A DNA stretch of 64,000 bases from Moritella sp. Urea-trap-13 (GCF_002836355.1 NZ_PJCA01000028.1:114516-178515); one strand, 5' to 3'. Shown: positions 1 through 8,451, counted from the first letter of the stretch. The notes: generated by a model from the sequence alone, not told the origin. Numbers and translations are program-made.

Positions 1-230
1 ATAAAGATTTATACGATCTGCCAGCTGAAGAAGCAGCAGAAATTCCACAAGTTGCAGCATCATTAGACGAAGCACTTGCGGCACTCGATTCAGATCGTGA
101 TTTCTTAACAGCTGGTGATGTAATGGCCGACGATACGATCGACGCTTACATCGCAATTAAAGCGCAAGAAGTTGAAAGACTGAACATGACAACTCACCCA
201 ATTGAGTTTGAAATGTACTACAGCGTATAA
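1..230 (+). CDS. glnA: Glutamine synthetase, C-terminal end (partial)
   Basis: The open frame enters from the left edge (first full codon at base 3) and ends with TAA at 228-230. The visible 75 residues end in [14 protein letters not shown], the characteristic C-terminus of type I glutamine synthetase in enterobacteria and vibrios. The enzyme makes glutamine from glutamate, ammonia and ATP in the cytoplasm. The adenylylated tyrosine lies in the Asn-Leu-Tyr motif, here just inside the left edge as KDLYDLP. A strong terminator follows at once, and ntrB-ntrC lie downstream, as in the glnA-glnL-glnG order of E. coli. The glnA promoters are outside the window. Confidence 0.95.
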   Translation, partial: KDLYDLPAEEAAEIPQVAASLDEALAALDSDRDFLTAGDVMADDTIDAYIAIKAQEVERLNMTTHPIEFEMYYSV

Positions 231-260
231 TTTGTTATTAATAAAAATTAATCTAAAAAA

Positions 261-284
261 ACCCGCTAAATAGCGGGTTTTTTA
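261..284 (+). terminator. Intrinsic terminator of glnA
   Basis: The perfect stem acccgcta/tagcgggt (261-268 and 271-278) has a two-base loop and is followed by a T run. It lies 30 bases after the glnA stop, so most glnA transcripts should end here, before the ntrBC genes. Confidence 0.9.
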
Positions 285-352
285 TTTGTTAATTTTTATT
301 AACTAGGTGAGAATAACTATATAAATCAATAAAAAGAAGACAGGATGTCGCA

Positions 353-874
353 ATGAAACACAGTGTATTATTAATATTATTACTCACCAGTTACGCGAGT
401 ATCGCCGCTATTTATCAATGGACTGATGAACAAGGCATAACCCATTTTTCGGATGACGAAAGTAAACCTGAATCCGCCACAGAAATTGATGTAAAACTCA
501 CACCGCCATCAATAGCATCACTAACGCAATCAAGAACGCCAGAGGCAAGTGCAGCGAACCCAAGCATCACTGACATTGCTGAAATAGCGATTGGCATTAG
601 TATCCACAGTCCTGTTGATCAACAAACCTTGCGCAGCAATAGCGGCGATATAACCTTATCAGCGACACTGAGTACCACACTCGCCTATGGTTTAAATATG
701 CGTTTATTAATTGATGGGGTGACCCATAGCGAACAAATTGACACGCAATTTAATGTTAGTGGCGTGCCCATTGGCACACACACACTACAACTAAAAATAA
801 TTGACCACTTGGGCAAGGTAATTGCATCGTCAGAACTAATCACAGTTTATTTACATCGTTTTAAAGCTAACTAA
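353..874 (+). CDS. DUF4124 domain protein, exported
   Basis: This 173-residue protein starts with a signal peptide (MKHSVLLILLLTSYASIAA). The mature end carries the DUF4124 signature IYQWTDEQGITHFSDD (residues 20-35), a small domain of unknown function seen in many proteobacterial periplasmic proteins. The C-terminal 100 residues (HSPVDQQTLRSNSGDITLSATL onwards) look like an Ig-like beta-sandwich. Function is unknown. It lies between glnA and ntrB, an arrangement I recall from Shewanella and vibrios. The start has a usable Shine-Dalgarno (caggatg). Confidence 0.85.
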   Translation: MKHSVLLILLLTSYASIAAIYQWTDEQGITHFSDDESKPESATEIDVKLTPPSIASLTQSRTPEASAANPSITDIAEIAIGISIHSPVDQQTLRSNSGDITLSATLSTTLAYGLNMRLLIDGVTHSEQIDTQFNVSGVPIGTHTLQLKIIDHLGKVIASSELITVYLHRFKAN

Positions 875-923
875 CTCATTACTGCTTTAATTTCATCTCG
901 CCGTACAGTAGTATTTTAGTTGT

Positions 924-940
924 AGCACCAAAATGGTGCA
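924..940. promoter_or_regulatory. NtrC-binding site upstream of ntrB
   Basis: The 17-bp sequence AGCACCAAAATGGTGCA matches the NtrC consensus TGCACC-N4-TGGTGCA at every conserved position but the first. It lies 37 bp before the ntrB start codon. In E. coli a comparable site at glnLp lets NtrC repress ntrBC, so autoregulation is the likely role here (inference). Confidence 0.85.
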
Positions 941-977
941 GAGCGGTAACTAGATGTTATCCTGATAAGGAAGTACC

Positions 978-2030
978 ATGATCATGATCCCCGAAACGCA
1001 GCAATCATTGCTTAACAATTTAGTTTCTTCTGTTTTCGTACTCGATAATGATCTGCACATTAAATACCTCAACCCTGCAGGCGAACAGCTATTAGGGTCA
1101 AGTGCCTCGCGTGTACGTGACATGAAGATAACCGATATTATTGAGCACACAACGCTAGATCTATCATTACTGGCCAGCACGATTAAGACTGGCCAAGGCT
1201 TTACCGATAATGAAGTATCTTTGGTGATTGATGATCGCCAGTTGTTAGTGGAAATTTCAGCGACCCTGACTAACTTTGGTGCTGATGCTTGCATCCTGAT
1301 TGAAGCAAGGCAAATCGACTTACAAAAAAAGATTAGTCAGGAACTCTACCAACACGTACAGCAACAAGCTGCACAAGAGTTAGTACGCGGTTTGGCCCAT
1401 GAAATTAAGAATCCATTAGGTGGCTTACGGGGTGCGGCACAATTACTGGAGAAAGAACTGCCAACGGCAGAATTAAAAGAGTTCACCAGTATTATCATCG
1501 AACAAGCCGATCGCTTGCGCTCGCTCGTCGACCGATTGTTGGGGCCGCAAAAACCCGGTAAACAAACCATTTTAAACATCCATTCGGTAATTGAAAAAGT
1601 AAAACAGTTAGTCGAGTTTGATTTACCGCCAGGCATTATTATCGAGCGTGATTACGACCCTTCGATCCCTGATTTTGAAATGGAACCCGATTTATTACAG
1701 CAAGCACTGTTGAATATCATTAGTAATGCCATTCAAATTCTAAAACAATACGGTACCATAAAAATTATTACCCGAACCGCACATCAAGTGAATATTCAAG
1801 GACAGAAATATCGCCTGTGTGCTGAAATTAAGATCATTGATAATGGACCTGGTATCCCTGAACATATCAAAGATACCTTATTCTATCCGATGGTCACCGC
1901 CAGAGAAGGTGGCACCGGACTCGGTCTCTCTATTGCCCAAAACCTAGTGAAGCAACATAAAGGTAAAATTGAGTGTAATAGCTGGCCAGGACATACTGAA
2001 TTTGCCATTTATCTGCCATTAAGAAAATAA
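978..2030 (+). CDS. glnL: Nitrogen regulation sensor kinase NtrB (NR-II)
   Basis: NtrB is the cytoplasmic histidine kinase/phosphatase that, with PII, sets NtrC phosphorylation according to glutamine status. The 350 residues contain an N-terminal PAS domain (about 5-110) and the H-box RGLAHEIKNPLGG with phospho-acceptor His141. The ATPase domain follows, with an N box (NIISNAIQ), a G1 box (DNGPGIP) and a G2 box (GGTGLGLS). There is no membrane segment, as expected for NtrB. AAGGAAG precedes the ATG at 978; a second ATG six bases on is possible. The gene is 11 bp from ntrC and clearly co-transcribed. An NtrC site lies upstream. Confidence 0.96.
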   Translation: MIMIPETQQSLLNNLVSSVFVLDNDLHIKYLNPAGEQLLGSSASRVRDMKITDIIEHTTLDLSLLASTIKTGQGFTDNEVSLVIDDRQLLVEISATLTNFGADACILIEARQIDLQKKISQELYQHVQQQAAQELVRGLAHEIKNPLGGLRGAAQLLEKELPTAELKEFTSIIIEQADRLRSLVDRLLGPQKPGKQTILNIHSVIEKVKQLVEFDLPPGIIIERDYDPSIPDFEMEPDLLQQALLNIISNAIQILKQYGTIKIITRTAHQVNIQGQKYRLCAEIKIIDNGPGIPEHIKDTLFYPMVTAREGGTGLGLSIAQNLVKQHKGKIECNSWPGHTEFAIYLPLRK

Positions 2031-2041
2031 AGGATTAAACT

Positions 2042-3460
2042 ATGACAACAGCAACAGTTTGGATTGTCGATGACGATAGTTCTATCCGCTGGGTACTCGA
2101 TAAAGCACTAAAATCACAAGCGTTTAATACCGTTGCATTTAGTGAACCGCATGCTTTATTAAAAAAATTAGAATTCGAACAGCCCGACATTATCATTTCT
2201 GATATTCGCATGCCGGAAATGACCGGGTTAGAATTAATGAGTGAAGTGCATACGACTCACCCAGACTTGCCAATCATCATCATGACGGCCCATTCCGATC
2301 TCGATAGTGCCGTCAATGCCTATCAAGCTGGTGCTTTCGAATACCTACCCAAGCCATTTGATATTGATGAAGCCGTATCTTTAGCGACCCGCGCAGTAAC
2401 CCATGCCAGAGAGCAGTCGAAGAATCGTCGCAAGAATAATAAAGTCGCACCTGTTACCGAGATCATTGGCGAAGCACCTGCCATGCAGGAAGTATTTCGT
2501 GCTATTGGGCGTTTATCGCGTTCATCAATCAGTGTATTAATTAATGGTGAATCAGGCACAGGTAAAGAACTCGTCGCCCAAGCATTACACAAACATAGTC
2601 CACGAGTGAACAATGAGTTTATCGCCTTAAACATGGCCGCGATCCCCAAGGATTTGATTGAATCAGAACTGTTTGGTCATGAAAAAGGCGCCTTTACCGG
2701 TGCTGCAAATGTCCGTAATGGTCGTTTTGAACAAGCCAATGGCGGAACCTTATTCTTAGATGAGATCGGTGATATGCCGATCGATATTCAGACTCGACTG
2801 TTGCGGGTATTATCGGATGGTCAGTTTTATCGTGTCGGTGGTCATTCACCAGTGAGTGTCGATGTGCGTATTATCGCCGCCACCCATCAAAACTTAGAAC
2901 AAAAAGTTGCTGATGGTAGTTTCCGTGAAGATTTATTTCATCGTCTAAACGTGATCCGTATTCATATTCCGTCATTAAACGAACGTCGAGAAGATATCCC
3001 TAAATTAGCCAGCCATTTTTTGATTAGAGCGGGTAAAGAGTTAAGCGTCGAAACTAAGATTCTCAGTAAGGAAGCACAAACCTATTTAGCCAATCATCAT
3101 TGGTCTGGTAACGTCCGTCAACTGGAGAATATTTGTCGCTGGTTAACCGTGATGGCGAGTGGCCAAGAGATATTCATTGCTGATTTGCCGCCTGAAATTA
3201 CCGAGGAACAGTCCACGGTAATCGGTCGTGCGAGTAGCAATCAAAATGGCGACTGGCGCAGTCAATTGAAAACTTGGACCGCACAGCAGTTAGCCTCAGG
3301 ACAAAGCGATATTCTCGCCGAAGCCATGCCCGACTTTGAACGTATCATGCTGCAGACCGCCTTAGAATATACTCAAGGGCATAAACAAGATGCAGCGAAA
3401 TTACTCGGCTGGGGTCGCAACACCCTCACCCGTAAATTAAAAGAACTCGATATTCATTAA
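2042..3460 (+). CDS. glnG: Nitrogen response regulator NtrC (NR-I)
   Basis: NtrC is the sigma-54 enhancer-binding activator of nitrogen-limitation genes. The 472 residues contain a receiver domain with phospho-acceptor Asp54 (SDIRMPEMTG) and an AAA+ domain. The AAA+ domain has Walker A GESGTGKE (from residue 169), the sigma-54 contact loop GAFTGA and Walker B GGTLFLDEIGD. A Fis-type helix-turn-helix ends the protein (AAKLLGWGRNTLTRKLKEL). Length and layout are those of the E. coli protein. It follows ntrB by 11 bp. No obvious intrinsic terminator was seen in the 78 bp to the convergent PilZ gene. Confidence 0.97.
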   Translation: MTTATVWIVDDDSSIRWVLDKALKSQAFNTVAFSEPHALLKKLEFEQPDIIISDIRMPEMTGLELMSEVHTTHPDLPIIIMTAHSDLDSAVNAYQAGAFEYLPKPFDIDEAVSLATRAVTHAREQSKNRRKNNKVAPVTEIIGEAPAMQEVFRAIGRLSRSSISVLINGESGTGKELVAQALHKHSPRVNNEFIALNMAAIPKDLIESELFGHEKGAFTGAANVRNGRFEQANGGTLFLDEIGDMPIDIQTRLLRVLSDGQFYRVGGHSPVSVDVRIIAATHQNLEQKVADGSFREDLFHRLNVIRIHIPSLNERREDIPKLASHFLIRAGKELSVETKILSKEAQTYLANHHWSGNVRQLENICRWLTVMASGQEIFIADLPPEITEEQSTVIGRASSNQNGDWRSQLKTWTAQQLASGQSDILAEAMPDFERIMLQTALEYTQGHKQDAAKLLGWGRNTLTRKLKELDIH

Positions 3461-3538
3461 CGCTAAACTGTAATCTTCTAACGGGCATAACGTCAATATC
3501 GCGAGCAGTTAACTTACTTCAGTTTAGTCTGTTAATTG

Positions 3539-4153
3539 CTATTCTAGCTCATGTAATGAGTCATGCTTTTCAATAATATAATCATGTAGTATTAACGTAA
3601 GTTCATCGTTAATATTAAATTTCAGCGCTAATCCTTTGACATTATTTTTCTCACTTTCAATCCGTACCACAATAGCATCAACTAAGTGAAAACCACGCTG
3701 CGGGATCTTTAAATAAAAACGCATGTTAGCCCCCTCTTTTAGATTAAAACCAGATGACAAAAATTGCTGTTCACTGCATAGCATGAATAACCCAGAGGTT
3801 GAAATATTACTGACAACGCCCAATAACACGTCACCCTTATGATCGAATATTTTCAATCCTTTCGGATCAGCGAAACGCCAATAGCGCCCACCACCACCTT
3901 TATGATCAATAATATCTGGCGGACCGAGTTCCTTTAGCTCATCACTTATCAAATAAAGCGGAAAACGAAATTCTTCCTGCTGACGTTGAGCAACCAACAC
4001 AATATCAGCCGATTGCGCTAACACATTCAGCAGTTGTTTTGATATATCAGATATAACAATATCATTGCAACCATGCTCAATTTGACTATCTATTACTTCC
4101 TGTAATAAATTAAGTTCGTCTTGAGTTAATACATCGCTAACTTTTTTTGGCAT
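3539..4153 (-). CDS. PilZ-domain-like protein
   Basis: This 204-residue soluble protein has a C-terminal region resembling a PilZ domain, the c-di-GMP receptor fold. The sequence GVVSNISTSGLFM (around residues 112-124) matches the [D/N]-x-S-x-x-G core, and a possible RxxR pair (Arg90, Arg93) lies upstream. The N-terminal 80 residues are helical and unassigned. The arginine motif is atypical, so c-di-GMP binding is not certain. The gene is transcribed away from the small basic ORF at 4367, with a 213-bp AT-rich region between them that holds the inverted repeat tactaag/cttagta. Confidence 0.65.
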   Translation of the reverse strand: MPKKVSDVLTQDELNLLQEVIDSQIEHGCNDIVISDISKQLLNVLAQSADIVLVAQRQQEEFRFPLYLISDELKELGPPDIIDHKGGGGRYWRFADPKGLKIFDHKGDVLLGVVSNISTSGLFMLCSEQQFLSSGFNLKEGANMRFYLKIPQRGFHLVDAIVVRIESEKNNVKGLALKFNINDELTLILHDYIIEKHDSLHELE

Positions 4154-4366
4154 GAAGTAACCGTCCCTGATTATGCATCCCCATCTCCTTTATACGCCAT
4201 AAAAAATTCATTCATAATTAGTACTAAGTTTACATCTAATTATACTAATCTTAGTAAACCAGATCAGATTTAGCCTTGCAAATATAAAACCAATAAGCTT
4301 GACGTGAATACATAAAATTGAGAATTAACAAATCACGATATCTATAACAGCATAAGTAGGTTAGGC

Positions 4367-4561
4367 ATGGAAGCAAATATAGACGATGTAAATCAAGGGT
4401 TCGAGGTCATCGACACGATAGAAGTGAAAGGTGAGTTTATCATGGAGCAACGTCACCGCCATGAGCGGCGGCAACGTCTATTAAAACATAATCCCCGTTA
4501 CGAACGCCGAGTCAGTAAACGACGTGACGCCCGCAGCAACAAGATTGATATTACCATCTAG
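4367..4561 (+). CDS. Small basic hypothetical protein
   Basis: This 64-residue ORF encodes an acidic N-terminal third followed by a very basic tail rich in Arg and His (ERRQRLLKH, YERRVSKRRDARSNK). An alternative start at 4442 has the better Shine-Dalgarno (aaggtgag, six bases away) and would give a 39-residue, almost purely basic peptide. The stop overlaps the last codons of the convergent permease gene by four bases. No family was recognised. The composition suggests nucleic-acid or membrane binding, but this is speculation, and the gene may not be real. Confidence 0.4.
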   Translation: MEANIDDVNQGFEVIDTIEVKGEFIMEQRHRHERRQRLLKHNPRYERRVSKRRDARSNKIDITI

Positions 4562-6678
4562 TGATGATGGTGATGTGGTTTCGCATTTCTAAAGCTATGC
4601 GGTAATAATTCCAGCATAAAGCTACGAGCACCACGACGTAAAATACTTATCGAAAATAACACGGTCACAATGGCTAAGCTAACATAACGCCACCAGTCAT
4701 CCTGCCAATGTGGTGCCAGCGTCAGCCAAGGTTTCGGTAATTCAGGTACCCAATACATAATACCAAGACCCAATAACAAGGCCACGGTAACAATAGCCAT
4801 CACCACAGCGACAGCGATCTGCTTACCTTGGTTATCTTTAATAAAGCGATATAAATCTAGGTTAAGCGTCGGTCCAACCAGACTGAAAGCGACTACAGCA
4901 CCCGGTGATACACCGGCCACCAACATAATCGCTAATACTGGGGTAATACCCGTGGCACAGAAATGAAAGGGCAACGCAATAATAATAGCTAGCACTACCT
5001 GTAACCAAGGTTCTTGCTGTAAGAACTGCCAACCAATCGTCGGGGTAAATGTTGCTGCCGCAATTAAGCCAAATAAAACCCAAGGCGCGGTATGATCAAT
5101 TAAATGGGCAAAGCCATGTTCAAAAGCATGTTTCAAACGCGATGTTGATTGTTTTAACTGTTCTGGTGTCGCACACGTTTCAGTATTTAAATCATGTTTC
5201 TTAAACAATAAACCGATCAATAAACCCAGCGTTACCGCTAAAACAATCGCCATTACTAAGCGAATACCGACCCATTCAACCCCTAATAACGGCAGCGAAA
5301 TAAGTAATGCATCAAAGCCCAGCACTGGCGAGGCCACGAGAAAAGAGACCGCGAGTGCAGAACCACAGCCCGCTTTAATTAATTGCTTATACATGCCCGA
5401 AGCATCTGGAATACAGATCGGTAATGGTAAACCAATCAGTGTACCTTTTAATGCCCCTGCCACTGAACCGGTACTGCGTAATTGACCGACCATATTAAAG
5501 GCTGGTTTCACAAAGTTAATCAACCAGGTGAGGATATAAGCGAATAATAACGCTGGTGCTGCATGTAACGACAAACTAACAAAGCGTAGTAAGGTTTCCG
5601 CAGTTTCACTGCTATGTCCTGCAAGGTCATCATGTCCTGCATGGTCATCATGTACTGCGTGGTCATCATGTACTGCGTGGTCATCATGTACTGCGTGGTC
5701 ATCATGTACTGCGTGGTCATCATGTCCTGCGTGGTCCTCATGCCCTGCGTGGTCATCATGTCCTGCGTGGTCATCATGTCCTGCATGGTCATCATGCCCT
5801 ACGTGGTCATCATGTCCTGCGTGGTCATCATGCCCTACGTGGTCATCATGTCCTGCGTGGTCATCATGTCCGGCATGGTCATCATGTCCGGCATGTCCTA
5901 CGTGATCAGCGTGTAGCTCAGATGAAGTTACGCTCTGTGATACAGACGTTGCTTCGGTATCGTGATTATGCGGCGCATAACCTAACCAATGCGGCAGTAA
6001 TACCGCAAGCAAACAGATAGCGCCAATTAAGCTACCGGTGCCGGCAGCAAATTTATCTCGTTGCGTTTCTTTACCGTGTTCTTGTTTGTACGGCTGATGA
6101 AAAACCACATGTAAAATAGAGCCCATCACTAACGCTTGGAACCAGATCAACCAATTACCGCTATCGTGTGCGATCAGTTCGCCGCCCAGCCAAGTACCAG
6201 CAACAGTAGCCAATGACATTGCGGTTAATACCGCTAACGGTAAGGCTCGACCATAATGCGGACGCAACAACCACCATACGGTTAGACCAACAGGAAAGCG
6301 ATGTAGTACCACACCAATTGCTAATAAATAAGCTGTCTGATCATCTTCAATCGCCAGTGCACCGCCATCGGTAAGCGCGTGTAAGACTAAACCTAACACG
6401 CCTAATATTAAGGTGACCGAATGGGTTTGCTTAGCGATTTTATGGAATACTTTCTCGACCATACCAGGGCCAAATAAGCCAACCAGCATCAATCCAAGCA
6501 CAGCAATGCCGCCACTTTCAAGTAATTCAGGCAAGATATGGAATAGCACCAAACCGCCAATAGACACAAAAATAAAGCTGTCGAAGAAAGCAAAGCGATC
6601 AGATTTAGAGCCGACAAATTTACATAAATAAGGGCCAAGGAAGAGCGTTGCAATGCTTAGAAATAACAGTAAAGACAT
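4558..6678 (-). CDS. ZIP-like / His-repeat / COG0701-type permease fusion
   Basis: This 706-residue membrane protein has three parts. Residues 1-240 form about eight membrane segments with ZIP-transporter-like motifs: LFHILPE in the first helices, LHALTDGGALA, and VLHRFPVGLT. Residues about 257-353 are a soluble linker of some 16 copies of a six-residue His/Asp repeat (AGHDDH and variants). Residues about 360-690 resemble COG0701 permeases (YraQ/ArsP type), including GLPLPICIPDASG and FLVASPVLG. The protein ends in five histidines. Two Zur-type palindromes precede the gene, so transport of zinc or a related divalent metal under zinc control is inferred. Direction of transport cannot be read from sequence. 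I know of no characterised protein with this architecture. Confidence 0.85.
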   Translation of the reverse strand: MSLLLFLSIATLFLGPYLCKFVGSKSDRFAFFDSFIFVSIGGLVLFHILPELLESGGIAVLGLMLVGLFGPGMVEKVFHKIAKQTHSVTLILGVLGLVLHALTDGGALAIEDDQTAYLLAIGVVLHRFPVGLTVWWLLRPHYGRALPLAVLTAMSLATVAGTWLGGELIAHDSGNWLIWFQALVMGSILHVVFHQPYKQEHGKETQRDKFAAGTGSLIGAICLLAVLLPHWLGYAPHNHDTEATSVSQSVTSSELHADHVGHAGHDDHAGHDDHAGHDDHVGHDDHAGHDDHVGHDDHAGHDDHAGHDDHAGHEDHAGHDDHAVHDDHAVHDDHAVHDDHAVHDDHAGHDDLAGHSSETAETLLRFVSLSLHAAPALLFAYILTWLINFVKPAFNMVGQLRSTGSVAGALKGTLIGLPLPICIPDASGMYKQLIKAGCGSALAVSFLVASPVLGFDALLISLPLLGVEWVGIRLVMAIVLAVTLGLLIGLLFKKHDLNTETCATPEQLKQSTSRLKHAFEHGFAHLIDHTAPWVLFGLIAAATFTPTIGWQFLQQEPWLQVVLAIIIALPFHFCATGITPVLAIMLVAGVSPGAVVAFSLVGPTLNLDLYRFIKDNQGKQIAVAVVMAIVTVALLLGLGIMYWVPELPKPWLTLAPHWQDDWWRYVSLAIVTVLFSISILRRGARSFMLELLPHSFRNAKPHHHHH
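5621..5908 (-). repeat. 18-bp coding tandem repeat (His-rich linker)
   Basis: About sixteen in-frame 18-bp units encode [A/V][G/V]H[D/E]DH. Four adjacent units (AVHDDH) are nearly identical at the DNA level, which points to recent duplication. Because the unit is a multiple of three, copy number can change without a frameshift. Confidence 0.95.
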
Positions 6679-6706
6679 GGTATGAACACGAGGTCAGTAA
6701 AACAGG

Positions 6707-6721
6707 TGTTATATTATAACA
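6707..6721. promoter_or_regulatory. Zur box 1
   Basis: TGTTATATTATAACA is a perfect palindrome around one base. Its reverse complement equals the core of the gammaproteobacterial Zur consensus (TGTTATANTATAACA). It lies 28 bp upstream of the permease start codon. Confidence 0.8.
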
Positions 6722-6750
6722 TAACGGATATGGCGGATGCCAGTTAGAAT

Positions 6751-6765
6751 TGTTATATTATAACA
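6751..6765. promoter_or_regulatory. Zur box 2
   Basis: This is a second, identical 15-bp palindrome, centred 44 bp from the first (about four helical turns). Its flanks extend the symmetry (gaat...actc). Two full boxes suggest tight zinc-dependent repression of the downstream permease gene. Confidence 0.8.
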
Positions 6766-6810
6766 ACTCTAACTAACATACATAAAACGAGGGTAAGCCG
6801 TAGAGGGGTA

Positions 6811-7548
6811 TTATTTTACGACTTTAATATTATGTTTTTCTAATAAGTGGACATATTCTAACGACGCATCTTCGTCAGTGATGACCATATCAACCTGCTC
6901 AAATTGATATAATGGCGTATTGTGAACTTGACCAAATTTAGAAGAATCTGTGATGACAATATTTTGTGCACCTTTTTCTAAAATAGCCACACCAACATCA
7001 GCACGCATCATATTTCGACTGGTAAAGCCGGTATTCGGATGCAAGCCATCAATGCCTAAGAATGCTTTGGTAAAGTGAGTATGCTTGATGCAAAGACGTG
7101 TCAACGTACCGACCATACTTTCACTTTCGTGTTGATAAAGACCACCTAACACGATGATTTTCACATCGGTTTCTTTCATTAAATGGGCAATATAACTACT
7201 CGGCGTAATGATAGTAACATCACTACGGTTACCTAATTCTTTAGCCAGTAATGCATTGGCGCTACCGCCTTCGATCATGACAGTTTCGCCATGCTCAACC
7301 AAGCTTGCTGCACACATAGCCATCTTGCGTTTGTGCTCATAATTTACAGTAATACGATGAGACACGTTATCGGTATTATGTGGAGTAGCACCACCATGAA
7401 CACGACGGATGAAGCCTTCTTTTTCTAACTTGTTCAGATCATGACGGATCGTGACCTCTGAAACACCCAACTTCACTGACATTTCACCGACAGAAGCGCG
7501 TCCCTTTTCATTTACAAGATTAATAATATCAGTATGTCGTTGCTGCAT
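6811..7548 (-). CDS. DeoR-family transcriptional regulator, YciT-like
   Basis: The 245-residue protein has an N-terminal DeoR helix-turn-helix (residues 5-55, VSEVTIRHDLNKLEKEGFIRR) followed by HGGA. The C-terminal DeoRC sensor domain belongs to the sugar-phosphate isomerase-like fold, with IEGGSANALLAKEL, TPSSYIAHL, KAFLGIDG and VITDSSKFG. Several stretches, such as TIITPSSYIAHL and ESMVG-LTR, closely match my recollection of E. coli YciT, whose effector is not well defined. The gene stands alone upstream of no obvious sugar operon. A 16-bp palindrome at 7599 could be its own operator. Confidence 0.85.
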   Translation of the reverse strand: MQQRHTDIINLVNEKGRASVGEMSVKLGVSEVTIRHDLNKLEKEGFIRRVHGGATPHNTDNVSHRITVNYEHKRKMAMCAASLVEHGETVMIEGGSANALLAKELGNRSDVTIITPSSYIAHLMKETDVKIIVLGGLYQHESESMVGTLTRLCIKHTHFTKAFLGIDGLHPNTGFTSRNMMRADVGVAILEKGAQNIVITDSSKFGQVHNTPLYQFEQVDMVITDEDASLEYVHLLEKHNIKVVK

Positions 7549-7598
7549 GATTTCTCATATCCCACACAATTAAGGTTACCTATAAAATAGATAGTACC

Positions 7599-7614
7599 AC
7601 TTTCATCTGAAAGT
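7599..7614. promoter_or_regulatory. Palindrome, candidate DeoR-type operator
   Basis: ACTTTCATCTGAAAGT has perfect 7-bp arms around TC and lies 51 bp upstream of the DeoR-family gene. Autoregulatory binding is plausible from its position only. Confidence 0.4.
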
Positions 7615-7697
7615 CATAAGTACTAATTAAAACTACAAATTGAAAAACGCAGATACATAGCATAACTGAGAGCTGCATCGCTAATGATAAGTATAAC

Positions 7698-8303
7698 TTA
7701 CTGTACCGACCACGATTTACCGTGCCACGTTTGAATGATATGAGAAATTTCATACCAGTCGTGCGCACAAGTGACTTTATCGCGAAACACCTTGTTATGC
7801 GGTTGTTTTATCATAATGCAGTGCTCAATACCGGCATTTTTCGCATCGACTAGATTGTCATACTTATCATCAACAAAAGCATGAATTTCATGTGTTTGTT
7901 GAATTTTATTTAAATAAGTCGCTTTTGACTCACCAAATTCAACAAAGAAAATATCTTGAAAAATATTACCAAAACAATGATACATATTGGCGCGACGTAG
8001 CGCTTCGACTTGTGCATCACGACTACACGCGGTAATACAGAAGATTTCATAACCTTCTTGCGCTAATTTAGTTAGAATTCGAGATGCGCCTGGCAATGCG
8101 TCCAACGCACCAAATTGCCAGCTAGATGCAAACTCTTTTAATATTGTAACATCCTGGCCTTCTTTAATACCCAACCATTCACAGAGATCCCAAGCCAGTG
8201 GCTTGCCAATCACTTTCTTATCATATTGATGATTTACAAATTCGCGTAATCGAGAACCAAAATCTAATACCGTATCATCAATATCAATGACTATCGCTTT
8301 CAT
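7698..8303 (-). CDS. HAD-superfamily hydrolase
   Basis: This is a 201-residue soluble phosphatase-like protein. HAD motif I is at the N-terminus (VIDIDDTVLDFG, nucleophile Asp7 and acid/base Asp9), motif II is FCITACSRDAQ, and motif IV is the acidic pair in HAFVDDKYDN. The substrate is unknown; the small cap and overall length resemble 5'-nucleotidase-like HADs. The start has the Shine-Dalgarno GGAAGT. It stands between the DeoR regulator and hemN with its own promoter space on either side. Confidence 0.8.
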   Translation of the reverse strand: MKAIVIDIDDTVLDFGSRLREFVNHQYDKKVIGKPLAWDLCEWLGIKEGQDVTILKEFASSWQFGALDALPGASRILTKLAQEGYEIFCITACSRDAQVEALRRANMYHCFGNIFQDIFFVEFGESKATYLNKIQQTHEIHAFVDDKYDNLVDAKNAGIEHCIMIKQPHNKVFRDKVTCAHDWYEISHIIQTWHGKSWSVQ

Positions 8304-8425
8304 AGACGTACTTCCATTTTTGTGATCATTTCAGCCATTAATCTTTATATAAAATAAGACTATGTGAATCGAGCAACAATATTACATAGATACTAAGTTA
8401 TGTATATTAATCATCTATTACAGGC

Positions 8426-8451
8426 ATTAAAAAGGCACCCTCGGGTGCCTT
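8426..8451 (-). terminator. Terminator downstream of hemN
   Basis: The stem aaggcaccc/gggtgcctt (8432-8440 and 8443-8451) has a two-base loop and is followed on the minus strand by a T-rich stretch. It lies 28 bases after the hemN stop codon. Confidence 0.85.

Noticed and set aside
5614..5916. Open frame of 100 residues (repeats of VVIMSC) opposite the His-rich linker
   Set aside because: It is the antisense of an 18-bp repeat; an 18-bp unit free of stops in one frame keeps all copies open. No ribosome site or homology.
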